DNA from: Isoetes taiwanensis
Taxonomy: Eukaryota; Streptophyta; Lycopodiopsida; Isoetales; Isoetaceae
Reading direction: 5' to 3'
NCBI GenBank assembly: GCA_021234155.1
Contig: JAJEKV010000028.1
Span: 12,788,134-12,852,133, forward strand
Length of the DNA stretch: 64,000 bases
Within the stretch, counting starts at the first letter, position 1. Every line of letters begins with the position of its first letter. Shown piece after piece: positions 46,101 to 58,500 of this stretch. The notes beneath the pieces are model-generated. The model was not told the origin of the DNA. It was given only the letters and a program-made list of their open reading frames with translations, and made no database searches. The translations under genes were made by a program, and so were the position numbers.

Positions 46101-48308
46101 GTTCGCTCGTGATCACCTTCTTCACCCTTGCTGTTTGCTGTTGTCTTGCTGCTCCCATTCTTCCCCGTTTTGACAACTTCTTGTATACTATTCTTTCCCT
46201 GTTAGGTTTCCTTAGTTTGCCCAACCAAGTCGATTTATGTATCCGCTTGGAGGCCTTTGTTTTTCCAAATAGCTGATGATTTTGCCAGCTGATCAAGTTT
46301 AATTTCGTAACTCTGTTCTCAAGACTCTGTTTTTCAAGTGCAGCAAGCACAGTTTGCAGTTCCAGGATTTCTGGAGTGGTGACAGCACTCCTCTCTGCAA
46401 AAATCTCAAGAAAATCACGTATTGATCCCATTTTTATCTTCTCTCTGCTGAAAATATATCAGACAAATCCTGATTCATTCTTTGTTCTCGTCTGCCTTAT
46501 CATGGTTTATCAGAAAATTTGTGCTTTTGCACAGCCAACAAAAAATAAGCTTATGGATTTCATGCAGCACATCAGCAAGGTATCCCCAGGTTTTTATGAT
46601 GATTCCTTCTTCCGATTCTTTATAGAGGGCCAGCAATCAGCTAGCCCCCTTTAAGCTCCTGTGGTGATCCTTTGTAGCACTTGTTCAGTCCGCTCCAAAC
46701 CGTGCAGAGCTCTTTCAGAGCTCTTTCTTCCTCGAGGGCTAGCAGCCTGGCTAGGCCCCTTTGAGCCCATAGTTCCTGCAAATACACGAAAAGTTCAAAG
46801 TTCTTAGGCTCCTGACTTACCACAGAGTCGTGGCAGATTCCAGCAACTATGACACAAAAGGATTTTTTCAAGCTGTCTGTCACACTTTGTCCCTGTCTGC
46901 ACATCAAAACGAGAAGCAAACGATTTTTCAATACATCATGATCAGCTTTGGGGCATTACCTCAGTTCTATCTGCACAGCGTCCATTCCATTACACAAGTA
47001 TTCTATCTTCTTCAAGCTCTATCCAGTTATCCTGTTTTGCACCAAAACAAGCGAAGGGAAGGGTTTTCTTTCAGTATTTCGGCCTCCAGCTCGTCTATCT
47101 TCTTATTGAATTTTTTCAAGAGAGCCAGCATTTCTGCTAGCCCCCCTTCATCTGTTCAAATACGTACTGGTTGCAAATCCAGCAAGCCCATTTATAAGTG
47201 GATCTTTGAAGCATCAGGTCGGTTTCATCTGCAAAACAACCATTTCATCAGTCACAGCTGGATTCCATTTGAAATTCATTGTGGGTCTTATATTTTATCT
47301 CTTAAGCCATGCAGCACCGCTTCAGGCAACCCAACGGCTCTGTTCCAGCAAACATCCGGGCAGTTCCTATCTATGGAAGCTTCAATTTCGGCACCATATC
47401 AGACTTTCCCTTATGCAGATCTCTCTTTTCGCATGCGCACTTCAAGGCAGATATTAAGCTCCATTCGACACCCTATTTTCTGAAAATAGCAACAGCCGCA
47501 TATCTTGGCCGCCCGGAGAGCTCTGTTCAGATCATTGCTATGACTGGCCGCCGCAGAAAAACCATTCTCTAGGGTTCGACCTTTTTAGAGTTCAAGCCTT
47601 CATTATGCAGGCTGATCACGGGTCACGCCGTGGGTCAACCCTACTCACGCTCACGGCCACGCTAATTAAAAAGTCACGATCACAGCCCACGCTATGTATT
47701 TTTGCCCACGATTGACCACGCAAATTGACCACGCAGATTGACCACGCAAAAGCCACGCTATGTAATTCTTGTCCTCACAAAACCCACGCTCTGTTTTTTA
47801 AGACCCCCGCTTTGCCACGCTCTTCATGCTTTTTTCCGATGCTCACGCTGACCCACGAACCTCACGCACGCCCACGCCAAGTCCATGCAAGCCACGCTTT
47901 GTACTTTATGCCAATGTTCGCTCAAGCCCACATGCTTCTTTGATCCCACGCTCACGCTCCCCTATGGCTGATCACGGGGCCCGCTTTTATGGTGCTCACT
48001 TTTTTAAGCCCCCTATACTTGTTTTTAAGTAAAATTTTGGGCATTGTTTGTTCAAATGGACTTCCCCATGATATAAGGGGATAGTCTTCATATTTTTCTT
48101 GCCCCAATTCCTATGATCCACATTCTGCATCGACATTCTTTCGGATCTTATCCGTCATCGACACATTCATGAAGATCTTTTACGGCGACACAACCCAACC
48201 ATTACCATCATTTTTACCCCTAATTTTTGGCACCATGTTCTAATTGTCGGACTTGTCTTATAAAAGTCTGTACATGTTTTCGTGCTAAAAACTTTTAGGG
48301 GGAGGCAG

Positions 48309-48664
48309 TGTTAACCACCTAGTGGTTAACATTGTGCATGCACATGTTAGGTGCATGCACATGTTAGGTGTCATTGGTGGCAGACTGACACTTGGCATGA
48401 TTAGGTTAACATAAGTGTAGGGATTAGATTTAGTTAGATGTACGGCTCAGATTTGCGGTCTACACTATATTAGACCGGAGCCTCTTCAGATGTACTCAGG
48501 TTTCATCTCATATTTGGAGAGCCTCACTTGGCCACGTTCCTTTCATTCTTTGTACATATTTCTTTGTCTTGTTCTTGTTTTGTGATCATGAGCATGGCAG
48601 CCTTGTCGCATTTGGCAGTCATGGACTGCTGCTGCAGGGTGTATGCCAAGAACTCAAACTAACA
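48309..48664 (+). repeat. 3' LTR, 356 bp
   Basis: It starts TGTTAACC after a purine tract and ends CTAACA. The short terminal inversion TGTTA/TAACA is intact. The internal sequence GTGCATGCACATGTTAG is duplicated at 48332-48370. Confidence 0.75.
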
Positions 48665-48670
48665 CTGGCG

Positions 48671-48737
48671 CAACCTTGTCGCATTCGGCAGTCATGGACT
48701 GCTGCTGCAGGGTGTATGCCAAGAACTCAAACTAACA
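48671..48737 (+). repeat. Extra copy of the LTR 3' terminus
   Basis: After six bases resembling the start of the primer site (CTGGCG), the last 67 bases of the LTR are repeated (CAACCTTGTCGCATTCGGCA..CTAACA). Then the LINE resumes. Confidence 0.85.
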
Positions 48738-51700
48738 AGGAGAAGAGTAGTGATAAACTGAGGCATAATCTAGCTGGAAGAGCACACGCACATGATCCCA
48801 AGCCCGCAACGCCCCCGTGAGAAAAGGGGATACATGTGGGAAAGGCCGGAGACCATACAACAGTGCCCAGGGCAACTTTACATGCACAGACGGCTTCCCA
48901 AATGCCACACAATGGCGAAGAGACTGCAACAACAGCGCCGCATTAGGAGAAGATGCTTCATCCTGCAGAGTGCTCCAAACAAACTTGGAGACCAACACCT
49001 TACTATGCAGCGTCAAATCCAGAATGGCCAAGCCCCCATCCTCCCGGGGCGGAGACACTTCCACCAAGCCACTTTAACAACTGCCCCTTCATCATCCCCG
49101 CCCCACACAAAATTGCGAACATTCTTATCCAAAGCCTGTATCTTACCTTCAGGAGCTAACATCGCAGATGCTGTATACACATGAGTGCTACAAAGTACTG
49201 ACTTGGCAATAATGATCCTACCTGCCATGGACAACTTGCTACCCTTCCACCAATTGAGATGTTTCTGCAACCCCTGCAAAATCTCATCCCACATTCTCCC
49301 CATGGAAACATCCCCTCCAAAGGGAATACCCAACAGCTTAGTGCACACATTACCTGGAAGCACCTTCCAAGGGAATAGAGCCAAACAAGGGGGAGGCGGA
49401 GTCAGCTGGGCCCATAATGCAGAGCCTTCACATTCAAGGAGAAAGTATCCAGCAAACCCTTCACATTCCGCAGATTCCTCTCTTCTGCCACCAAGAAGAG
49501 GAAAGTGTCATCGGCGAACTGGTTAATAATCTGCTGGCTACCATCCTGTATCCGAAGCCCATCCACCACCCCCTCCTCCACTGCAGCAAAAAACAACTGA
49601 GACAGGGCCTCCGCCACAATCCTAAACAAAAATAGCGCCAAAGGGCACCCCTGACGCACCCCTCTGCCTAAGGAGAAAAAGGCGGAGGGTTCACCCCGAC
49701 ACACCACCGTAGCCCGCGGCTGACCTATAAACTTCATGGTGCATCTACGTAAAGCGTGGACCCGACAACGTTAACATCATGGCAACAAGAACTCCCAACG
49801 GACACTATCGTAAGCTTTGGCAAAGTCAAGCTTAAGATAGGCAATGCCTTGACCTGTTCTCCGGCCCAATAAAGGCCCTCATAAGTCAGCGCGGCAACAT
49901 TAGTCAAAATGTTCCTCCCGGGAACAAACCCGGATCGCACCTTACTAATGGAAGAAGTCAACACTAGGGCTTCAACTTCTCTGCCCGGGGCTTTTCGCGA
50001 TAATCTTGTACCTGAGAGGACAACAAGGAGATAGGCCTCCAATCATTAATGGTAGAAGGCTGTTTAACCTTAGGAATCAAGGAAATGCATGCGGTATTCA
50101 AGATTCCTATCCATTTGAGAAGACTGCAACAACTCAAGATACACCTGGTACACAGACTCACCAGCCCACTCCCCAATAAGTCGATAGAACTCATTGGGGA
50201 TGCCATCCAGCCCGGGACATTTATCCTTAGCCATGCACATACTGCGCCTCCAGCTAAATCCTCTGCGGAGAGCTCCCGCTCCAAGCTCTCATCTTTGGTG
50301 AGGCGAGAATAGATGGCTTAACTAATGACCCCAAAACAAGCTCTTGCATCTCCTGCTCATAGGGAAGAGTGCGTTGTACGAAAAACCCTGAGAAATGAGC
50401 ATGCACATACCGTTGCAAATCAGCGAGATCCTCCAAAGTCCGGCCATCAGACAAAGCAAGGGACGCCATAGATCTTTTGATATCGCCATTTGCTTCTAGC
50501 CGCACGAAGAAGAACACCGGACGAACTTGTGTCCTCGTCCTTCAACCGGATAAGGGCCACCTTCACATGCGCCTCCTGCACTTTAACTCGCTCGAGCAAC
50601 AATATTTTGCAACCTTTGCATTCTCCTAATGCCATCGGAAGGTGGCGCCGAATCTTCTCAACTCCGATAGAGACCATGCAACTCCTGGCCGCTCCTGGCC
50701 GCACACGCCTACTAAAGACCTTGGCAAAATGCTTCGGTTGGCCAACACAGTCCACCATACCGGACATATCCGCCGAGGAGATGAAAAGGTATCAAGCCAC
50801 AACTCGGCACCGGGGCGAAATCCGATCGGCCCGGCCCGGGTGTTCAAACGGAACACCGTCCTAGAGGGCCGAGAGGCAACCGCACCGACCGGACAAAACA
50901 CGAGGGTAATGATCAGAAATGGAGGTAGACAGAATGTTACTCCGGTGCAAAGAGGGCACACCATCCAGTGCGCATGGGGAAGCATAGCAGCGGTCATGCC
51001 TAGCATAGGCCCGGCCCGCACCAATCTGCCTATTACAATAGGTGAAAGACAAGTCCCTAGGGACCTCAACCAAGGCCAAATCCTGCAATAAATGAGACCA
51101 CTGGTCCCTCTCAAATCCATGCACAACCTGGGTTCCAGAACCAGAGCGATCCTCTACTCGCTCTACTATATTGAAGTCCCTTAACAGCAACTAAGCGACC
51201 TGCAATCCAGCAAGGGCTCGCAACTTATTCCGGACTGTGGCCCATAAAGCACCCTGCTGAGAAGGCTGATTAGGGGCATAAACGTTAACAATCCCCCACT
51301 CTTGCTCTCCCTCCAACCACTTAATTATTGCCCACAGGCCAAACACATGCTGCGAGTATGTGACCTGCACATCCATCCTCCAAGCAATAAGAGTACCCCC
51401 ACTAGTCCGCCTAGAAGAAGAAGCAATAGAGACAAACTGCCTACCAACCATATTCATGAGCCTGGACATATCACCCCCGTGACACTTATGCTCCTGAATG
51501 CAAACAATATCAGGACGCAACTGCCGAAGTGCCAAAGAAACACGGGCCCTCTTACTACTAGAGGACCGCACCCCCTGCACATTCCAACTGAGGATTGACC
51601 TATTCATCCCGGAGGAGAAGTGTCAAGCCCCACATGCCTACCCACCAGGCCATCAGCCAACTCCACAGAGTCATCATCTAGAGCCAGAGGATTAATCACA

Positions 51701-51800
51701 GCAAAGTGACCCACAGCCGCTCTACGTGACACTCCATTTCCACTACGTGTTGGAAGTCCCCCAGGCACCTCCATAGAGTCATGGGCCACACTAGTCTATA
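48738..51800 (-). mobile_element. L1-like LINE ORF2 region (minus), decayed
   Basis: Read from 51607 down: SILSWNVQGVRSSSSKRARV, DIVCIQEHKCHGGDMSRLMN, GIVNVYAPNQPSQQGAL, then RDFNIVERVEDRSGSG (endonuclease, with an intact DFN), then ISDHYPRVL. The RT follows in pieces: 50284-49964 (LNTACISLIPKVKQPSTIND, WRPISLLS), FVPGRNILTNVAAL near 49910, and 49737-49402 (LGRGVRQGCPLALFLF, INQFADDTFLFL). The thumb and C-terminal part (WKVLPGNVCTKLLGIPFGGD, SMAGRIIIAKSVL, FVWGGDDEGAVVKVAWWKC) reach 48740. At least six frame changes or stops are present. The 3' end was separated by the LTR element and lies at 45634-46014. Confidence 0.8.
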
Positions 51801-52748
51801 TTATTGTTGTCTATATATTTATTGTTTTCGTCATTATTGATGCTTTTATGAATCATTAAAGTAGTGGTTGGAACAATTATTATAGGATATATCATCTTTG
51901 AAACTTTAATTAGAATACTTGGAAGTCCATATATCCATCAATGCTCAAATTTATTGTTTGTATTCTATAGGAAAATATTTTATGTTAAAAGCAGTATTGT
52001 AATACTTTTGGCAACATGAAACATGACTTATAAAATCGACGTGTTATACCAACATCTATATGCCAATCTAACACAGCATTTTATTGCTAAAACTTGAATA
52101 TTGGGCAACTATATGTTTTAAAAGAGATTAAAATTATATATAAATGACACCTTGATAACACACATATGTATATTCCACAATATTTCAAACAATAGAAAAA
52201 GACAAATATCATACTAGCATGAGTTTGACATAACGATAATTCAATATTCAAAGAATGCCAAGCTTATCAATATTTAAAACAATTGATATTATCAAATTTA
52301 TCTACAAATGTGATTTGTAGCAATTTGACAATGAATATAATGCAATATCACAAATGGGAACTTGTAAAAATGATCTATAGATAAATTTATATACAGTATA
52401 ATGTGATAATGAGCATTTAAATAGTTGATAGAACTATTTAATGAGCACAATGGCAACAATGCTTATTTCAAAAGATCTTAAGAAAAAGATCCATAGCACT
52501 AAGACTTTGACCTCAAGAACTTGATTTTTACACATCCCAATGGTAATTATTCTTATATATTATGCTCTTCTCTAACTCGAACTGACAATTGAAATCAATG
52601 GAAAAAACCCTATGTTTATTTTCTTACGAGAGACGGGAGGCCACGTTTTATGTCATGTTGTATATTGCAATCTCATGTACCCCACCAACACGATGGTGGC
52701 AAAAAGAAGTGGACATGTTGCACGTAGCTTATTTGTAATGTCATGTAC
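51801..52748. other. AT-rich stretch upstream of the arabinogalactan peptide gene
   Basis: No gene seen. Very AT-rich (52000-52600), possibly old retroelement or promoter-distal sequence. Confidence 0.5.
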
Positions 52749-52756
52749 TTATAAAC
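52749..52756 (+). promoter_or_regulatory. Possible TATA box of the arabinogalactan peptide gene
   Basis: TTATAAAC lies 72 bases before the ATG. A start about 30 bases downstream would give a leader of roughly 45 bases. Weak evidence. Confidence 0.3.
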
Positions 52757-52827
52757 AAGCATGTTGCAAGGGCAAGGCAACATTACAATTAGCTTGATTA
52801 GACATCGGTGAGTGTCAAAGCAATCAA

Positions 52828-53121
52828 ATGGCAGCCTTCAAGTTCCAAATCATGCTTGTGTTTTTGGCATTGATGGCGATACATAGTGTTTGGGGTTCTG
52901 TGGAGAAGAAAAAGATGGAGGTTGTATGGGCAGAGGAGTTGGATGAACCTTTGCATCTTGTTCAACTGACTAAACATGAATCTGCTCCAGCTTCTGAATC
53001 TGCTCCTGCTTCCGGGCCTGCTCCGGCTTCTGCTCCATCAACAAATAGTAGCTCTATGCTAGCATCTCCATATTCATCTACATTCCTTGTCCTCTTGCTT
53101 GCCTTCATCTTGTTGGGTTGA
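52828..53121 (+). CDS. Arabinogalactan peptide/protein, GPI-anchored, 97 residues
   Basis: This single-exon frame has all parts of a short classical arabinogalactan protein. An N-terminal signal peptide (about residues 1-23, hydrophobic LVFLALMAIHSVWG) is followed by a charged stretch of about 30 residues. Next comes a Pro/Ala/Ser block (SAPASESAPASGPAPASAPS), whose AP, SP and GP dipeptides are typical hydroxyproline O-glycosylation sites. Small residues (SSSMLAS) then precede a hydrophobic C-terminal tail (STFLVLLLAFILLG) that would signal GPI anchoring. The mature product would sit on the outer plasma membrane or cell wall. The charged segment between signal peptide and Pro block is longer than in minimal AG peptides. 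The frame is intact, making this the most convincing host gene in the window. I cannot assign a specific member. Confidence 0.75.
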   Translation: MAAFKFQIMLVFLALMAIHSVWGSVEKKKMEVVWAEELDEPLHLVQLTKHESAPASESAPASGPAPASAPSTNSSSMLASPYSSTFLVLLLAFILLG

Positions 53122-53439
53122 TTTTCTATTTCGTATTCATATGATGTTAATAATTATAGATTCATGTGGTCTTAATATTGCACTCTTATGTTGTTTTTGA
53201 ATCCTAAATGATATGGCCAAGATGATATCTTGGATTCTTTGGAAATAATATTATCGCAATCTTCACATGTGTAGCTAACAATTAACGATTTAAGGAGAAA
53301 ATAAGCGCACACATATTTTTTTATAAAACATGGTTTGGCTAATCTTTAAAATCTTAGAATATTTTAAGCTACATGTTTGGCTAAAGTTATTAGTATCACT
53401 ACCTTATAGCTTCAAAATATCAACCCACGTGTAAGGCGG

Positions 53440-53600
53440 CCTGCCTGAGCGCCGGCCCGGCCGCCTGCCTGAGCGCCTGGGCGCCTTCAGGGTTGTCTGG
53501 GCGCAGTGACGGATGGCGCCTGGGAGGTGCAGTGATGGATGGCGCCTGCGAGAGCATGCCTGAGCGTTTGCGCCTGAGAGCATGCCTGGATCGGTGGAGC
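53440..53600. repeat. GC-rich GGCGCCTGxGAG/CCTGAGCGC minisatellite
   Basis: Irregular copies of GTGACGGATGGCGCCTGGGA and CTGCCTGAGCGCCT occur here. Minus frames of 101-131 codons through it are Arg/Pro/Thr-rich and are not convincing genes. Confidence 0.7.
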
Positions 53601-53859
53601 GTTTTGGTGAGGAGGCACCTCCACTGGGCGATTTCCCTGAGCGGTTTCTGAGCGCCGCCTTCCCTGAGCGTCTGGGCGATTGGCGTTGGGGGCGTCTGTT
53701 TTCCAGCACACAGTTGCGAAGAGGTTACGGTTCGGAGGCGTTTGGTGAAGGTTTGTCTGTTGGAGGTATGCTTGTTGCTTCTTGCAACAGCATGGATTTT
53801 TGGATGTGTAATCATCCTGGCAACAGTTTTTTCCCAGGTGGTTTTTAATCTGGGCCATG

Positions 53860-53998
53860 GTGATTATGTTCTGTTCTGTGGGCTTCGGCCCTTGTTCTGG
53901 TTAGGGACTTTGGTCCCGTTTTGTACTTGTGGTCCCATAACCCGATTGGGTTCAGTGGACATTAAAAGTTTCTTCCTTCCTTCCTTCCTTCCCTTACA
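53860..53998 (+). mobile_element. Retroelement 3' end with (TTCC)n tail
   Basis: GTGGTCCCATAACCCGATTG, GGTTCAGTGGACATTAAAAG, then (TTCC)5. The wording parallels GGTCCCATGGCC..GTGGACGTTAAAA at 28180-28220. Confidence 0.55.
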
Positions 53999-55520
53999 AG
54001 AAATTTATTGCACGGCCGCCATGAACATTTCTCTCAGCTGAGTCACTTATTGATCTAAATTGTGTCTATTTGGAACAATGTGAAAGTTGTCCTTCAGCAT
54101 GCAGGACAATATAGTTCTAGACACATATGAAAGTTGAATCAATAGAGCAGTTTGGACCTGCGAAAGTTGAACTAGTTGTAGTAGTGAACCTCCATATTTG
54201 GTAGAATATTTTAAAGATGTCAAATTAACCTTAATCCTCGAGAATTTTACTATGCTATGTTCATTGGGCCAAATTTAATAAGGCCCTAGATAACGTGTGC
54301 TAAAATGACTTGAAAATTTTATTGTGCTATGTTCAGTGGGCCAAATTTATTAAGGCCCTAGATGAACATGTGCGGTGCATATGGAATAAGTATAACAATG
54401 GGATGACTAGTAGAATAAAATAAACGTAAAAAGAATAGCGCCCCATCTACCTACTAAACCATTCCAAGATTCCATCTATATACAGGATTGACTAAAAAGA
54501 CATTTTGCCTTCTTTGTAGTTGTTCTGTAGATGGTACCTTATTCTCTAACACATTACTGCCACTACACCACAAAGAAGAGTTCCACAAACGTCCATTAGA
54601 GATATGGTGTTCCAATGCTGAAGAGGTCACTACAATCAGGAGTTACAATCCATGAACAATAATTCAAAATCACCAAATACGTGAGAAAGCATGTATATAA
54701 ATATAATTCGACAAACAACCATAGAACTTTAGACCTTTACAATTGACATTGTCGTATTATAAAGTTTAGTAATGCATGTTCTTTAAGAAATAGTGCTAAA
54801 AAACAACATTGTCTTCACGAAATAGTTTAGTAGATCAATATGTAAATATTAGGCCAAACAGAAGAAGCTTAAATAAAGGTAATCTTTTGCTCCCTTATCT
54901 GTGAGCACTCAGTTTCCAGCTTGAGATCTTACTTGGAGTTCAAGAATCGAATACTTGCCTATTTTTCTTCCTAAATATCATGTTCTAGATTTCAAAAATT
55001 AATCATATAAATTTGCTGTAGGAATTGATGTCTAATTCTGTGGAATGGGTCCACAACACCTGAAGGCCTGTTGGAAGAAGAGACAAGCTCAGTGGTTCTC
55101 CCGATGGAATGTACAACAACGCGTGTGCATGCAGGTACAAACCGAGGAGGATCACCATCGCTTACGACGATATCTTGGCACTTGCTTCCTCAGCAAGCTT
55201 TGGCATGCTAATGCCCTGGAGCAGGTTAAGACGACATATTACAAGCGCCAGATTACACGGGGTCCATAGGGATATCTCTGTGCACATTTGCCCATGAAGA
55301 AGCAGAGATTGATAGCCTCAATTCGCACAGGTGCACATCGCCTCCGAACTGAGACAAGCAGACAGGTCTGGGAGGTTGTTAACAACACCATTGGAGACGA
55401 ATGTCACACTCTTCAAAACTGTATGGTATTCACCCACATCCGAGCCTGCTCTGCTGAGTTGATCCCACCTGAGGCTTTGCAAGGGGATCCTGGACCCTGT
55501 GCACAACGACCCACATGGAT
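53999..55520. other. Intergenic sequence and possible LINE 5' region
   Basis: 54230-54370 repeats TATGTTCATTGGGCCAAATTT. 55045-55520 has plus frames in two phases (QVQTEEDHHRLRRYLGT; ITIAYDDILALASSASFGML) that may be remnants of LINE ORF1 or unrelated sequence. Not assigned. Confidence 0.4.
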
Positions 55521-58500
55521 AAGAAAATTCTATCTTGGAATGTGAGAGGCATCAAATCCTCTCCAAATAAGTGAGCACGTCTCGCCATGGCTGTGAAGAA
55601 TCTTAATCCAGATATCTTGTGTTTGCAGGAGCATAAATGTGCCACGGGCGATATTAACAACCTAATGAATATCCTGAGTAATCAGTATGTGGCTGCAGTT
55701 GCTACAACGGGCAGGGCCAGGGGAAATACTTTGATTTGTTGGAAAATAGGTGTACATGTAACCTTTTCAGCCACAGATAGCCAAGGCCAGTGGGCAGTGA
55801 TTAAATGGAAGGAGGGCCAATCTGAGTGGGGCTTACTAAATGTGTATGCACCAATTGGGGCCACTCAGAGAGGTTGCTTATGGGAACAACTACGAAATAA
55901 GCTCCAATCATTTGGTATGGGTTCTACATGGTTTGTCCTGGGTCTCCTAGAGGACAGGCATAGTATTGGTTCGGATATTGTGCAGGGTTTTGAGCGTGAC
56001 CAATGGCTTAGGCTTGTGCAGGAGTGGGGTTTGACAGAGCTTCCCGGGGATCGGAATTTTACTTGGTGCAATAATTGGCTGGGGCATGGTAGGGCATACT
56101 CTAGGCTGGATAGAGTTTATGGCACTCCAGCAGTCTTGGATTATGCTCAAGCTTTCACTAGGGTGAATGTTCTGGCCACCTCTGTCTCTGATCACACTCT
56201 CCAGATCATTCAGCGGCTTCATGACCACCCACCGCGGCCTCTCAGGACGGTTTTTAAGCTTAACACAAGCTTTCTTCAGGATCCAGAGTTCACAGCCGAC
56301 TGTAAGCTCATTTGGCAGCAGATATTCAGCCAGGATAGTGGAATGAGTGCAATGGTTACAGCATTGCTTAGGGTAAAACAGTTTGCGAAAGAGTGGGGGG
56401 CGGCAAAAGGCTTTGGCTCAGCGTCGCAGGTTGGATGCCTTATATGCGGAACTGGAGTCTCTTAGAGGGCGGATCTTTGATGGCTTGCATGAGCAGCAGG
56501 TGCTTCGTCAGATCGTGGTTGACGAGGAGGCCAAGGTGTCGCAGGCCAGGGTAAAAGCGGGTTTGACGTGGCTGAAACAGTCTGACACTTGCTCTAAAGT
56601 CTTTTTCCGAGCAGCCCGCCAGAAGAAGTATGCAGCTGCCATGGCTGACATAGTTACACCCCAGGGAGTGTTGTTGCAGCAACAGATGCTATCAAGGCCT
56701 TTGTAGCAGAGCACTATGAAAGGTTTTTCAAGGAGAGCCTGCTTCCCTCACAGAGTATTTTTTAGGAGCTGGTGTTGGCCAAGGTATCGCCAAGAATCTC
56801 AGCCCTTCAAAGACAGAGCTTAGAGGAGCCGTTGACAGGGCAGGAGTTGGGGGACGCATGCCGCATGTTGGCTCGGAATAAGTGTCCTGGGTTGGACGGA
56901 ATACCAGTGGAGTTTTTTCAGCAGTACTGGGAGTGGGTGGGGGACTTGGTGGTGCAGGTGTATGTGGATCTTTTGGGGAATAACTCGATGCATCCTCTAC
57001 TGAATACAGGTTGTATTTCACTTATACCCAAATGTAAGCATCCTAAAACCATCAATGACTGGAGGCCTATTACTCTGTTGTCTGTAGTGTATAAAATCAT
57101 TGCTAAGGCTTTGGCGGAGAGGCTTAAGCTAGTACTAGTTCGCGCCATTAGTCCAGAGCAGTCTGGTTTTCTCCCTCAGCGGAATATTCTTCATAATGTG
57201 GCTGCTGCTTTTGAGGAAGTGCATTGGGCTCGTAGGATGAGGCAGCCCCTTGTTTTTCTTAAGCTGGACTTTGCCAAGGCTTATGATAGTGTCAGCTGGC
57301 AGTTCTTGGCGGATATGATGCAGGCCTTTGGGTGTGGACCTAGTTTCAGGAAAACGGTTATGAAGCTGCACGTGTCTGCTAGGGCGACAGTGTGGTGTCA
57401 GGGTGAGACCTCTTCAATCTTCTTTGTGGGCCAAGGCATTAGGCAGGGATGTCCGTTGGCCCCCTTTCTGTTCACTATAGTGGCAGAAGCTCTTTCGCAG
57501 CTTTTTCAGGTGGCAGTTGCTGACAATGTGGTGCAAGGTCTCCGCATGGGTGATGGGTCGCAACAGGTTTGCAGTCAATTTGTGGATGATACATTCCTCT
57601 TTCTTCATGCAGATGAGTCCAATCTCCAGGCAGCCAAGAATATTTTGGATGCCTTTTCTTTAGCGTCAGGGTGCTTGCTTAACTGGTCGAAGTGCTCGGC
57701 CATGTGGGTACTGGAGGAACCTCCTCCTGCGTGGTTGACTCAGTTTCTCTGGGCTCTTACACCGCCACACACAGCTGCCAAAATTGGCATACCATTTGGC
57801 TTGGACATTAATGCTAGGGCAATTTGGGCAGAGACATTACACAATCTTAAGCAGCATCTGAACTGGTGGAGGGGAAGTAAACTCACCATGGCTGGTAGGA
57901 TTCTGGTAAGCCAAGTCGGTGCTCTGTAGCACTCATGTTTATGCAGCCTCCTGCATACTTGCGCCAGAAAGTGTGGTTAAGGAGTTGGATGACACCATTC
58001 GCAATTTTGTTTGGGGAGGAAATGAGGAGGGGGCTACAGTGAAAGTCGCATGGTGGAAGTGTGTGCGTCCCAGAAAGGCGGGGGGTTTAGGTATGCTTGA
58101 TGTGTCGTTGCACATGAAGGTTCTGGTCGTTGCACATGAAGGTTCTGGTATCGAAATTCATCTAGCAGTTGTTGCAGGAGCAACAAACCCCAGGTTTGGC
58201 TCTGTTGGCACAGTCGCTTCGCCACTCTATTGTGTTTAGGAAGCCAGCAATTCCGGCTCAGTTGCCGTGGGCTCTGTTTGAGGATTTGCGGCCATTCCCC
58301 CATGCTTCGCCTTTTCTTAAGGGTCTCCTGAAGGCCTGGAAGGTGGTCAAGCTTCTCTTTTCATTGGACCCTAGCAAGTGTATGGTAGCCTCATCGCCCT
58401 TTCTCTGGGTACCTTGGATTCTGCATCTCCCTTGGCCTCTTTCCTACACCCAGGTACTCAGCGCCAACGGATTGCTGCAGGGGTAACATCCATCCGTGAC

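Larger units (their letters stand above)
46015..48664 (+). mobile_element. Non-autonomous LTR retrotransposon, 5' LTR truncated
   Basis: A 68-base 3' remnant of the 5' LTR (46015-46082, ending AACTCAAACTAACA) is followed at once by TTGGCGCCGTTATGCCGG (46083-46100), an Athila-like primer-binding sequence. A purine tract TTTTAGGGGGAGGCAG (to 48308) precedes a 356-bp 3' LTR (48309-48664) that starts TGTTAACC and ends CTAACA. The 2.2-kb interior has no recognisable gag, protease, RT or integrase. A 217-codon plus frame at 46830-47483 and minus frames at 46072-46431 and 46641-46931 are unassigned, and 47600-47960 is full of CACGC repeats. It must have been mobilised by another element's proteins. 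Confidence 0.75.

Noticed and set aside
46830-47483. 217-codon plus frame inside the LTR element
   Set aside because: It has no recognisable gag or pol motif and a Ser/Phe-rich translation. I did not list it as a gene, though it is the longest frame in the element.
48792-51091. Plus-strand frames of up to 149 codons
   Set aside because: They are antisense to the minus-strand LINE ORF2, whose motifs are clear.
53404-53858. Minus frames of 101-131 codons in GC-rich sequence
   Set aside because: Several overlapping frames are open because of GC-rich repeats. Arg/Pro/Thr-rich translations without domains are not convincing.
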